Below, in pieces: positions 6,321-12,860 of a stretch of 12,977 bases of DNA. The first letter of the stretch is position 1. Every line of letters starts with the position of its first letter. The notes under the pieces were generated by a model that was not told the DNA's origin, did not search any database, and worked only from the letters and a program-made list of their open reading frames with translations. A program made the translations under genes and the position numbers. Origin of the DNA: CAZLBC01 sp964557575 (GTDB taxonomy: Bacteria > Planctomycetota > Phycisphaerae > SM23-33); NCBI GenBank assembly GCA_964557575.1, contig CAZLBC010000122.1:1-12977 (forward strand), given 5' to 3'.

Positions 6321-6357
6321 CCGGGAGGCGGGCCTATGGTCAATCTTCGTCTTCGGC

Positions 6358-6744
6358 CTAAACGCCTTCAGAGCACAATCTATCTGAAAATGTCTCGTAA
6401 CTATCTGCCACGGTAAAACTGACGTCGTTCCCAAGGGCCTTGAAATGCTCGCGGCCGCAGTCGATCTTCGCCTGTTCGGTCGGGCGCAAGGCATCGGTGA
6501 ACAGGCTTCCCTTGGACTCCACCACGAAGTAAAGCCGCTCCTGGCCATCCATCTCGACCAGGACGGCCCAGTCCGGGTTGTAACTTCCCAGGGGCGTTTC
6601 GATCTTGAACCACCCCGGCAGCTCGGCGTAGACCTTGACCTCTTCGCTCAACTCGAACGAGCGGGCGAACTCCTCCTCCACGTCCGAATCGTAGACAACG
6701 TGGTCGAAAACGGACTTCTTGCTTTCGAGCATGTTCTTGCTCAG
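6358..6744 (-). pseudogene. res: C-terminal remnant of a Type III restriction endonuclease (Res)
   Basis: About 128 residues matching the end of Type III Res subunits: VFDHVVYDSDVEEEFARSFE, then KVYAELPGWFKIETPLGSYN, then PDWAVLVE, then LYFVVESKGS. The PDW...VVESKG pair is the PD-(D/E)XK nuclease motif of the Res C-terminal domain, which cuts DNA after the helicase part translocates. The helicase domains, normally some 800 residues before this, are missing. The family-like sequence begins near 6744, exactly where the DinD fragment ends. An in-frame GTG at 6768 lies inside that fragment, so a short fused peptide could be made, but not a working enzyme. The normal stop TAG is at 6358-6360. Confidence 0.85.
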
Positions 6745-6890
6745 GTAACCTCCTGAAAGTTCTCCCACCGAGCGTATCCCAGCGGCTTTTGCAGGTCGCG
6801 GGCGTACCAGAATTCGACATTTTCGTTCGGAACCAATTGGGCCAGAGCATCAAACTGCCCCTGCATTCGCACGATCAGATCCTTGTTCAT
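6741..6890 (-). pseudogene. dinD: N-terminal remnant of a DinD-like (BRO-N type) protein
   Basis: A 49-codon frame starting at the ATG at 6890, with AAAGG 7 nt upstream. It reads MNKDLIVRMQGQFDALAQLV and then VEFWYARDLQKPLGYARWEN followed by FQEVT and a stop. The W-Y-A-R-D-L...L-G-Y...W-E-N-F pattern is that of DinD (DNA-damage-inducible protein D) and related BRO-N proteins. DinD is normally about 270-280 residues; here it stops at 49, where the reading passes into Res sequence. dinD genes are known from Type III restriction loci between mod and res, which is the order here. The remaining peptide could hardly keep a function. Confidence 0.7.
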
Positions 6891-6904
6891 AATCTTGCCT
6901 TTCC

Positions 6905-6934
6905 GACCATTTTCGCGGCGCCGGGAAAATGGTC
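6905..6934. repeat. Perfect 10-bp inverted repeat between mod and dinD remnants
   Basis: gaccattttc (6905-6914), a 10-nt GC loop, then gaaaatggtc (6925-6934). The stem is perfect. On the plus strand it is followed 6 nt later by tttttt, but no plus-strand gene ends here. On the minus strand it lies 15 nt before the dinD start, suiting an operator or a leader hairpin for dinD, or a processing site between mod and dinD. Confidence 0.5.
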
Positions 6935-6947
6935 CAAGCCTTTTTTC

Positions 6948-7559
6948 TTACAATGACTTCACGTCTTCGATTTCCGCCTGGCGCAGGATCTGCACGGCGT
7001 TGGTTTTGACCACGTCGTCGGCGAATCCGGTGTCCTTGAAGACCACGCGCATCACCTCGGGCTTCAGTTCCTTCTTCAGAGCCGCGATGCCTTCCATGGC
7101 CTCCAGGCTGATCTTTTTGGCCAGGCAGACGATCAGCGCCCCGGCCCCGATGATATAGACCGTCTTTCCACCGATCTTCCTCTCCTCGATGGGCAGCGCC
7201 AGATCCAGGCCGTACTTGAGCAGCAACTCGTAGAGCACGTCCGCCTCGCTGCGGTCGGTTTTGATGTTGTCGACCGCGTCAAAGAGGGCCGTTTCAAGGT
7301 TGTTGAAGTCGGCATCCCAGGGCTTGATATTGCTGGCATCGAGTTTGAAGACCTTGAAGCTGCGGTCTAACTCGGGGATATCCTTCTTCATTTCCGGCAG
7401 CGTACCCTTTTCTTCCGTAGCCTGCTTCTGCCGCTCTTGTTTAAGTAATTCTGTAACCTTGCGAAGCCTTGCTTTCCCCGTGTCCGCAATCGTTTTCAAT
7501 CTCGGTTCGTCTTTTAGTAGGGGTTCCGGAAGCTGTACTAGGACGAAGCTTCGATTGCC
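6948..7559 (-). pseudogene. mod: C-terminal remnant of a Type III DNA methyltransferase (Mod)
   Basis: About 203 residues matching the end of Type III Mod subunits: SFVLVQLPEPLLKDEPRLKT, then TGKARLRKV, then SFKVFKLDASNIKPWDADF, then SEADVLYELLLKYGLDLALP, then LKPEVMRVVFKDTGFADDV, and the typical ending AEIEDVKSL. Intact Mod methylates adenine in the recognition site and forms a complex with Res. The catalytic DPPY motif and SAM-binding part are upstream in the family and absent here. The frame has no credible start (its first start-like codon is a TTG at 7499) and is open back to about 7559, where it abuts the group II intron reverse-transcriptase fragment. The stop is the native one, followed by the dinD and res remnants in the normal mod-dinD-res order. 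Confidence 0.87.
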
Positions 7560-7560
7560 G

Positions 7561-7764
7561 TTAGTCCTCCCAGGTTACACCGTCAATGCCACTGGCTCGG
7601 TCCCGGCCGAGTTCGTGGTAACATTCCTTCAGGAACGCCTTGTTAAGCAGGTGTGCCAGGCTGGTAAACCGGCACCCGGGCTCCTGTCGGGCTCGCGTCG
7701 ATATCAGGGGTAATGTTGCTCGCGTATGGTTGTCCTTCTCTGTGTAGGGCATACGGTCGCTCAT
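7561..7764 (-). pseudogene. ltrA: N-terminal fragment of a group II intron reverse transcriptase/maturase
   Basis: A 67-codon frame beginning MSDRMPYTEKDNHTRATLPL, followed by RFTSLAHLLNKAFLKECYHE and RASGIDGVTWED and a TAA. RFTSLAHLL...FLKEC...R-D-R-A-S-G-I-D-G-V-T is the conserved N-terminal block (RT-0/RT-1) of group II intron-encoded reverse transcriptases, normally 400-600 residues long. The frame breaks off just after the GVTWED block, where mod sequence starts, so the YADD catalytic part, the maturase domain and the 3' half of the intron are lost. The ATG at 7764 has AGGA 8 nt upstream. It cannot encode active reverse transcriptase. Confidence 0.85.
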
Positions 7765-8230
7765 CCCTTGCGTCCTGCCGCCGACTCCTTCGAGTGGACG
7801 TGTTCGCCCGCACCGGGCATTGCCCCGGCTACACCTCTACTACGCGTCGGGCCGACTGCCGTACCGCCATACCCCCTCCTCCGCCTTTTCGGCTTGTCGG
7901 GGGCTTTTGTCGGGAACAGTACGGCTCTCCCAAGTTCCAATGTAAACCGTTGAACTGCCTGCCACAGCCTCGGACCCCGGCACGTCGGGCGACTCGCCAG
8001 TAGCGTCGCTGCCAATGCTGGTTTCAAGCACATGAACACTTTGACCTCGTGCACTGTTGATAATTTCGGGGCTCTATACTTTCACTTTCGTTGCGGCCGA
8101 CCGTTCCCGTCCTCCCGGCTTCCCACAGTCGGTTACCCTCCTGCGGGCGGGATTTCGTTCTGGCCCGGTGGCTTACCCTTTGGCCAGGCTGGATTGTCCA
8201 GCTTGCTTACATCAGCTTTGCTTGGCACAC
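7765..8230 (-). ncRNA. 5' part of a truncated group II intron (ribozyme domains I-IV start)
   Basis: The 466 nt before the reverse-transcriptase fragment carry no credible protein and have the texture of the structured 5' half of a group II intron: GC-rich blocks alternating with A-rich loops (such as GCAACGAAAGTGAAAG and TTCCCGACAAAAG on the minus strand). A plausible intron 5' end is GTGTGCC at 8230-8224, agreeing with the GUGYG consensus. The exact boundary is not proven. With the 3' half, including domains V and VI, missing, the intron cannot splice or move. Overlapping frames across this stretch are the kind often mis-called as hypothetical proteins in such introns. Confidence 0.5.
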
Positions 8231-8286
8231 GCGCGCTTGGCTCCAGCCATGCCGTATATCAGACCACCACCAGAGGAAGAGCGCAA

Positions 8287-8306
8287 GTTAAGATTCTGTT
8301 AAGATT
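8287..8306. promoter_or_regulatory. Paired gttaagatt direct repeat with 11-bp period
   Basis: gttaagatt occurs at 8287-8295 and again at 8298-8306, an 11-bp period. On the minus strand this gives TTAACA-N5-TTAACT, similar to the two half-sites of PhoP/PhoB-class response regulators. It lies in the small A/T-rich gap between the end of the rod-protein gene and the intron fragment, with no intact gene placed to be controlled by it. It could be chance or a relic. Confidence 0.2.
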
Positions 8307-8373
8307 AACTCCCGTTATTCTAAGTGATAGCAATACGAGTGCCGAACAGGATTGCTCCCGTCCCCTTTTTCCG

Positions 8374-10710
8374 TCACTTCGCCAGGCAGATCATGAACGA
8401 GAAGGCCGCCTCGCGCCAGCCGTTCTCAAGGCGGTAGAGGACCCGGTTGACCCCCTTCCGGAAGTGGACCCGGCGGAAGCCCTCGTCCCAGGTCCAGCCC
8501 TTGAGGTTCTTGCTGCTGGTCCACACCACTTCGCCGTTGACGGAGATCCGCGAGAAGTCGTCGCTGCCCACCGCGATCCACGCGTCCCGGGCCTCCGCGA
8601 AGCGCAGCTCCGTGTAGGCGTACCAGATCGTGTACTCGCTCTCGACCTCGGTGATGCCGGTGTACTGCGAGGGCTTGATCTTCACCCAGGGCGCCTTGGC
8701 GAACCGCCACCGCAGGTCGCGCCCCCCCTTCCCCGCTCCCGGGTAGACCGCGTCGAGATCGATCGTCGACTCCGGCGGGTACCGCGTCTCGATATTCCGC
8801 CGCCGGGGGTTGTCGTAGGGCCCCAGCAGGTACCAGGTGTCGACGTAGCACCAGCGATCGGGCTCCGCCCCGGCCCGGCGCCCCGCCAGCCGCGTCGCCG
8901 ACGTCGCGACCATCCCCCCGGGCGTTTGCCGCGGGCCGGGGAGCCCCGGGCCCCCGCCGCCGGTCGGAACGCTCCCCGCCGACGCCGTCGCGCCGGCGTC
9001 CTTCATCAGGGCCGTCAGGTCCTGGTACCGCCCGGCGTCCTTCTCTGCCTTCGCGGCCATCGCCGCGGCCCGCGCGCCGGCCGCCCTGATCTGCTCAATG
9101 CCGACCGCCGTGCCCTGCCCGCCGTCCATCCCGGTCGCCTGCGCTTCCGCGAGCCGCTGGTAGGCGGCGGTGACCATGTTGTCGACCTCCCGCTCGGCCC
9201 GGGCGACCTCCTCCTTGTGCGCCGCCGCCCGTGCGGCCGTGCGGACCGTTTCGGTCAGCAGCGCCCGGTCGAGTGCCGGCCGGTCGGTCTGCGCGACGCG
9301 GGTATTGGCGAGGGTCTCGCTGAGCGGTATCCGCCGGCGGACCGCCGATTGCGCGGCCCGGATGTGTTGGTGGGTCTCGGCAATGCGGGTCTCGGCCTCG
9401 ACTGCCGCCTCGTAGAGTTCGGTGATGTCCGCCGCCGGGCGCCGCCGGGCCGGGGGCGGCTCGGGAACCGCAATCTGTTGCGCGTCGGCCTGCGCGGCCG
9501 CTGCCGCCGCAACCTTCCTGATCGTTTTCGTCGCCTCCCGCTGCGCATCCCGCGCCGCCCGCTGGGCGGCCAGGGCGTTCTGTTGCGCCGCGTCGGCCCG
9601 CTTCCGCAGGTCGGCGACCCGCGCCGCATGCTCCGCTGCCTCTTTTTCCGCCGCCGCGAGCTTCTCCGCCCGCTCCGCGGCCAGCCGCCGCGCCTTCTCC
9701 AGCCGTTTTTTCCGGTCGGCGACCTGTTGTGCGGCCCGCTGCACCTGCTGCGCTGCCCGCTTCGCGGCCCGCGCCGCGCCCGTGTTGTCCGGCTCGGCGG
9801 CGCTCTTGCGCCGCGCCTCGGCGCGCCGCTTTTCGGCCTGCGCCAGCCCCGCCGCGGCCTTCTCCAGCCGCCCGGTCTCGCCGGCGACCTGCTGTTCGGC
9901 CCGCTCAGCCGCGCGGCGGGCCGACCGCTCGCTGTACCGGGCCTTGTTCTGCGCCCACTTCATCGTCTCGCCGGCCTCCTGCCTGAGGCTCGATGCCCGG
10001 TCCTGTGCGGCGTCGGCGGCCTTCTGGGCGTCGGTCGCCCCCGCCAGGGCCTTCCGCGTATCCCGGAACGGCGCACCGGCGAACTCCAGCGCCCGGGCCG
10101 CCTTCTTCTGGAGGTCCCCGGCCTTCACCTGGGATGCCGTCGCCGCCTCCTGCTTCTCGGCGACCCGCTTCCGCGCCGCGTTGGCGGCGTCGGTGGCCGC
10201 GCTGATCTGCTTGCGGTCGGCCTCGGGGTCCGCCCATGTCTTATCAATCGCCCGCCGCGCGCGGTTCAGGTCCCCGGCCATGGCCTTCTGCGCCGCCTCC
10301 TGCGACCGGATCGCCGCGTCCTGCGCGGCGGTGATATCCTCCAGCGTCGCCGCCGCCCGCCGGGGCGCGTCGGCGGCCAGGTGCTCGGCCAGCGTCCGGT
10401 ACTGCGTCTCCTGCCGGTCCCCTATGATCTGCATCCGGTCCGCGACGGCGTAGAGTTCCTCGAGCCGGAAGGTCAGCCGCTCGGCCTCGATCTGCCGGAC
10501 GGTCTCCACGAGTTCCTCGATCTCCGCGGCCTCCACGACCGGCAGGTCGTCCTCGTCGCGGCGCAGCCGTTCGAAGACAGCCTCTCCCAGCGGCGTGAAG
10601 CCGAGGATCGCGATCAGCAGCAGGTGCAGGAGGACCGACCACGCGATCCACGGGGCCACCCGCTTCCGGCGGCGCCGCGTCGGCGCCTGCATCTCCGGTG
10701 CATGCGTCAT
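8374..10710 (-). CDS. TolA-like anchored rod protein with a PA14/lectin-like C-terminal domain
   Basis: A 778-residue protein. The basic N-terminus (TRRRRKRVAPW) leads into one membrane segment at about 19-38 (APWIAWSVLLHLLLIAILGF), giving an inside-out anchor with the rest in the periplasm. Residues ~45-600 are a very long Ala/Arg/Glu/Lys/Gln helical stalk (for example RAAERAEQQVAGETGRLEKA), with a Pro break PEPPPARRRP near the middle and a Gly/Pro-rich hinge (TGGGGPGLPGPRQTPGG) near 580. The last 160 residues (619-778) form a globular beta domain: WYLLGPYDNP, YPPESTIDL, IWYAYTEL, VGSDD (D717/D718), SVNGE, FRKGVNRVLYRLENG. Similar GSDD...NG domains occur in PVC-group surface proteins. The ATG at 10710 has AAAGGA 7 nt upstream. 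TolA has the same plan (anchor, Ala-rich rod, C-terminal domain), and the ExbB/ExbD genes lie upstream. A force-transducing role is inference. Confidence 0.85.
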   Translation of the reverse strand: MTHAPEMQAPTRRRRKRVAPWIAWSVLLHLLLIAILGFTPLGEAVFERLRRDEDDLPVVEAAEIEELVETVRQIEAERLTFRLEELYAVADRMQIIGDRQETQYRTLAEHLAADAPRRAAATLEDITAAQDAAIRSQEAAQKAMAGDLNRARRAIDKTWADPEADRKQISAATDAANAARKRVAEKQEAATASQVKAGDLQKKAARALEFAGAPFRDTRKALAGATDAQKAADAAQDRASSLRQEAGETMKWAQNKARYSERSARRAAERAEQQVAGETGRLEKAAAGLAQAEKRRAEARRKSAAEPDNTGAARAAKRAAQQVQRAAQQVADRKKRLEKARRLAAERAEKLAAAEKEAAEHAARVADLRKRADAAQQNALAAQRAARDAQREATKTIRKVAAAAAAQADAQQIAVPEPPPARRRPAADITELYEAAVEAETRIAETHQHIRAAQSAVRRRIPLSETLANTRVAQTDRPALDRALLTETVRTAARAAAHKEEVARAEREVDNMVTAAYQRLAEAQATGMDGGQGTAVGIEQIRAAGARAAAMAAKAEKDAGRYQDLTALMKDAGATASAGSVPTGGGGPGLPGPRQTPGGMVATSATRLAGRRAGAEPDRWCYVDTWYLLGPYDNPRRRNIETRYPPESTIDLDAVYPGAGKGGRDLRWRFAKAPWVKIKPSQYTGITEVESEYTIWYAYTELRFAEARDAWIAVGSDDFSRISVNGEVVWTSSKNLKGWTWDEGFRRVHFRKGVNRVLYRLENGWREAAFSFMICLAK

Positions 10711-10762
10711 GGATCGTTCCTTTCCGCCGGCATGACGGCGGTGGTGTCGTTTCTTTGCACCG

Positions 10763-11185
10763 CTATTCCTCCTCCGGAAAGGCTTCGCGGGGCAAGACCC
10801 GCCTGACGGCATCCCGGACCTTCCGCGCGATCGCCAGTGCGGCGGAGGCCTCCCGGAGGTCAATGTCATCCCAGTTGTCCGGGTACCGGGCCTCCACGGA
10901 ATAACGGTTAAGCGGCAGTATGTCGGCAACCGCCAGATCCGGACCGGTATCGACGCCGAGCAGATTAAACAGCACCACGAGGTCGTGGGTCCGGGGGAAA
11001 TCGATCCCGCAATGCAAAAGAAGAGCCTTCAGATACTTCTCCGCGCACTGCTGGCAGTGAAAGCACACCGTATCCGTCGGACAGTTCCGTTCCATCGTGA
11101 TGACGTATTCCGCATTGCGGAGGTCGTTTTCCGCCTTTTCAACCCAGCGTGCGACATCCCCGGCTTCCTCAGGCCGCTCGCTCAT
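10763..11185 (-). CDS. HEPN-domain protein (toxin-side partner of a HEPN/MNT pair)
   Basis: A 140-residue all-helical HEPN protein of the COG2250/PF05168 type: WVEKAENDLRNAEYVI, then CFHCQQCAEKYLKALLLHCG, then FPRTHDLVVLF (R65, H67), then RYSVEARYPDNW (R100, Y101, P102). HEPN proteins paired with MNT nucleotidyltransferases are usually RNase toxins neutralised by AMPylation. The typical Rx4-6H motif is not clear here, so activity is less sure than family. The ATG at 11185 lies inside the end of the MNT gene (17-nt overlap), with a strong GGAGGAAGGG ribosome site, showing translational coupling. It ends 52 nt before the rod-protein gene. Base composition is visibly less GC-extreme than in exbB, exbD and the rod gene, suggesting that the pair was inserted into that operon. 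Confidence 0.85.
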   Translation of the reverse strand: MSERPEEAGDVARWVEKAENDLRNAEYVITMERNCPTDTVCFHCQQCAEKYLKALLLHCGIDFPRTHDLVVLFNLLGVDTGPDLAVADILPLNRYSVEARYPDNWDDIDLREASAALAIARKVRDAVRRVLPREAFPEEE

Positions 11186-11498
11186 AGACTACCCTTCCTC
11201 CCGTATCGGCTTCGTGTACGATCGACCCGCGCAGGCCCTTCCGTCGCCGGTATTCATCAGGCGTCACCACGATGACATCAAGGGGTACGGTACGATCGGC
11301 CAGGGCACGGTCTATCTCGTTGGCCTTTTCCCGTCGGGAGCCCTCGACCGGCATGATCACCATGATATCGATATCACTGTCTTCAACCGCCGTTCCCGAC
11401 GCGTGCGAGCCGAAAAGGATTATCCTCTCGGGATCGAACCGATCCACGATCCTTCGCACCATCTCGTCGATCGCGTTATTGAGTGCCGTTTCAGTCAT
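11169..11498 (-). CDS. MNT-domain nucleotidyltransferase (antitoxin-side partner of HEPN)
   Basis: A 109-residue minimal nucleotidyltransferase of the MntA class. The catalytic motif GSX10DXD is complete: G30-S31, then D42 and D44 (LFGSHASGTAVEDSDIDIMV). A third acidic residue, D74, is in VPLDVIVV. In MntA/HepT pairs this protein transfers AMP to its HEPN partner and silences it. The ATG at 11498 has AAAGGA 10 nt upstream; an in-frame GTG three codons earlier sits too close to that site. Its stop overlaps the HEPN start by 17 nt. It follows exbD after a 95-nt gap on the same strand, which leaves room for its own promoter, although none is obvious. An alternative reading as a housekeeping nucleotidyltransferase is unlikely given the HEPN partner. 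Confidence 0.88.
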   Translation of the reverse strand: MTETALNNAIDEMVRRIVDRFDPERIILFGSHASGTAVEDSDIDIMVIMPVEGSRREKANEIDRALADRTVPLDVIVVTPDEYRRRKGLRGSIVHEADTGGRVVYERAA

Positions 11499-11593
11499 CG
11501 CATACACATCCTTTCGTCGCCGCGCACGAATCCGCCCGCCCCGCCGGCGCACATCGTACAGCGCCCGCGGCCGCTTGGCCAGTCGTCACCGCA

Positions 11594-12010
11594 TCACGGC
11601 ACCTCGTCGGGGTCGCGGCGGGTGTTGAGCTTGACGTGGTCGACTCCCTCCCACTCGCAGAGCGTGATCATCTCCACGATCTGCCGGTACGGGGTCTCCG
11701 CGTCGGCGTCGAGCCTGACCGGCCGCCGCTCGTCCCGCGCGGCCCGCAGCGCGACGCGGACCTTCCCCCGCCCGGCGGCCACGCCGTCGACGTAGAACCG
11801 CCCGGCGCGGTCGATCCCCAGCACGAGCGTCCCGGCCGCCTCGGGGACCTCCTTCGCGGCGTGCGACTGTGGCAGCATCAGGTCCAGCTCGTTCTGTATC
11901 TTCTTCATGGTGGTCGCCAGCAGAAAGAAGATCAGCAGCAGGAACATGCAGTCCAGCAGGGGCGCGAGCTGCAGTTCGGTCGATTCGTCGTCACGGATCT
12001 CACTCCGCAT
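11594..12010 (-). CDS. exbD: ExbD/TolR-family proton-channel subunit
   Basis: A 138-residue ExbD/TolR protein of normal family length. It has a short cytoplasmic N-terminus (MRSEIRDDESTELQ) and one membrane helix at about 15-34 (LAPLLDCMFLLLIFFLLATT) with D20, the conserved proton-carrying Asp. The periplasmic domain contains LVLGIDRAGRFYVDGVAAG and VRLDADAETPYRQIVEMI and ends DHVKLNTRRDPDEVP. It assembles with ExbB to turn the proton gradient into motion that a third protein carries into the periplasm. The ATG at 12010 overlaps the end of exbB by 11 nt and has GGGAGGG 7 nt upstream. Its own C-terminal part is duplicated as a pseudogene at 3560-3740. TonB- or TolA-like partner: probably the rod protein at 8374-10710. 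Confidence 0.93.
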   Translation of the reverse strand: MRSEIRDDESTELQLAPLLDCMFLLLIFFLLATTMKKIQNELDLMLPQSHAAKEVPEAAGTLVLGIDRAGRFYVDGVAAGRGKVRVALRAARDERRPVRLDADAETPYRQIVEMITLCEWEGVDHVKLNTRRDPDEVP

Positions 12011-12860
12011 CGCCGGTCCCTCCCTTCTTCATGAGGCAGTCGCTGATCAACTCGGTGACCTCCTCGTCGAGCCGCACGCCGTAGAGGTTGGTCCGCGCCC
12101 GGAAGAAGTGGTAGGCGAAGAGCATGGGGATCGCAACGGTCAGCCCGCCGAAGGTGGTGACCAGGGCCAGGGAGATGTGCCCGCCGAGGATCCGCACGTC
12201 GCCCATCTCGCCGGCGACGGCGACGGCGTCGAACGCGCCGATCATCCCGGCGACGGTCCCCAGCAGCCCGAGCAGCGGCGAGACGACGGCGATGACGGCG
12301 AGGAGGTAGGCCCGCTGGAGGTTGCGGCGGAGGTCGGCGGAGGCGATGTCCCCGGCGGCGGCGGAGACGTCGGAGACGGGGGCGTCCCGGTGCCGGACGA
12401 TGAAGGCGACGACGTCGGTCAGCGTGCTGGGCTTTTCACGGCAGAGGGCGTCGATCTGCTCCCACTGCCCCTCCCGCCAGAGTTCGGTGACGCGGCCGGT
12501 GACGCCGTCGGGCACGAAGTTCTTCCGCCGGAGGTTGAACGCCCGCTCGAGGATGAGGGCGACGCCGAGGATCGAGAGCCCCAGCAGGATCCACATGATG
12601 ATCCCGGCGTCGAGGAACTTGCCGACCCACTTCTCGAGGGCGGTCGTCGGGGTGTCGTCGGGGTGCGGGGCGTCGGTTGGTTGGGCGTCGGTTGGTTGGG
12701 CGTCGGTCGTTGCCGGGGCGGAGGCCGGGGCGGTTTCGGGGGTTTCGGCGGCGGCCGGGGATGCTTCGGCCGCGGCGCAGGCGGGCGGCGGGTCCGGGAG
12801 GAGGGAGATGAGGACGGCCGTGACGACGGTTGCCGCGAGGAGTGCTGCGTATGCTTTCAT
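12000..12860 (-). CDS. exbB: ExbB/TolQ/MotA-family proton-channel protein with periplasmic extension
   Basis: A 286-residue channel protein. Residues 1-30 are a signal peptide (MKAYAALLAATVVTAVLISL, cleavage probably near CAA/AE). Residues 31-75 are a Pro/Ala/Thr-rich periplasmic linker with the tandem AQPTD repeat. Three membrane helices follow: 86-105 (GIIMWILLGLSILGVALILE), 187-211 and 229-251. The core motif SPLLGLLGTVAGMIGAF at 194-210 and TTFGGLTVAIPM at 235-246 are the family signatures. The cytoplasmic loop is about 110-185. Enteric ExbB lacks the cleavable signal and linker; such N-terminal extensions are frequent in PVC-group and marine Gram-negative homologues. The ATG at 12860 has AGAGG 9 nt upstream. 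It is first in an operon-like run with exbD (11-nt overlap). A decayed copy lies at 5826-6204. Confidence 0.93.
   Translation of the reverse strand: MKAYAALLAATVVTAVLISLLPDPPPACAAAEASPAAAETPETAPASAPATTDAQPTDAQPTDAPHPDDTPTTALEKWVGKFLDAGIIMWILLGLSILGVALILERAFNLRRKNFVPDGVTGRVTELWREGQWEQIDALCREKPSTLTDVVAFIVRHRDAPVSDVSAAAGDIASADLRRNLQRAYLLAVIAVVSPLLGLLGTVAGMIGAFDAVAVAGEMGDVRILGGHISLALVTTFGGLTVAIPMLFAYHFFRARTNLYGVRLDEEVTELISDCLMKKGGTGDAE
12671..12700. repeat. 15-bp tandem repeat inside exbB
   Basis: cgtcggttggttggg occurs twice head to tail (12671-12685 and 12686-12700), followed by a partial third unit. Being a multiple of three, it adds the in-frame peptide AQPTD in the periplasmic linker of ExbB. 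Slippage here would lengthen or shorten the linker by five residues without breaking the gene. Confidence 0.85.

Noticed and set aside
7761..8054. 97- and 63-codon frames in the intron region
   Set aside because: They lie in structured 5' group II intron sequence, where such frames are commonly mis-annotated, and they overlap each other.
8032..10806. A 924-codon open frame on the plus strand
   Set aside because: It is the antisense shadow of the rod-protein gene. Its Arg/Pro/Leu-rich composition comes from complementing GCC/CGC-rich codons, and it has no domain or ribosome site.
12671..12715. Short tandem repeats as a CRISPR array
   Set aside because: The units are contiguous without spacers and lie inside the exbB coding frame.
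8374..12860. Reading the ExbB/ExbD pair as a Zorya-type phage defence system
   Set aside because: ZorA has a long cytoplasmic tail and ZorB a peptidoglycan-binding domain, and ZorC/ZorD or ZorE are needed. Here ExbB has a periplasmic extension, ExbD is of normal length and no Zor effector is present.
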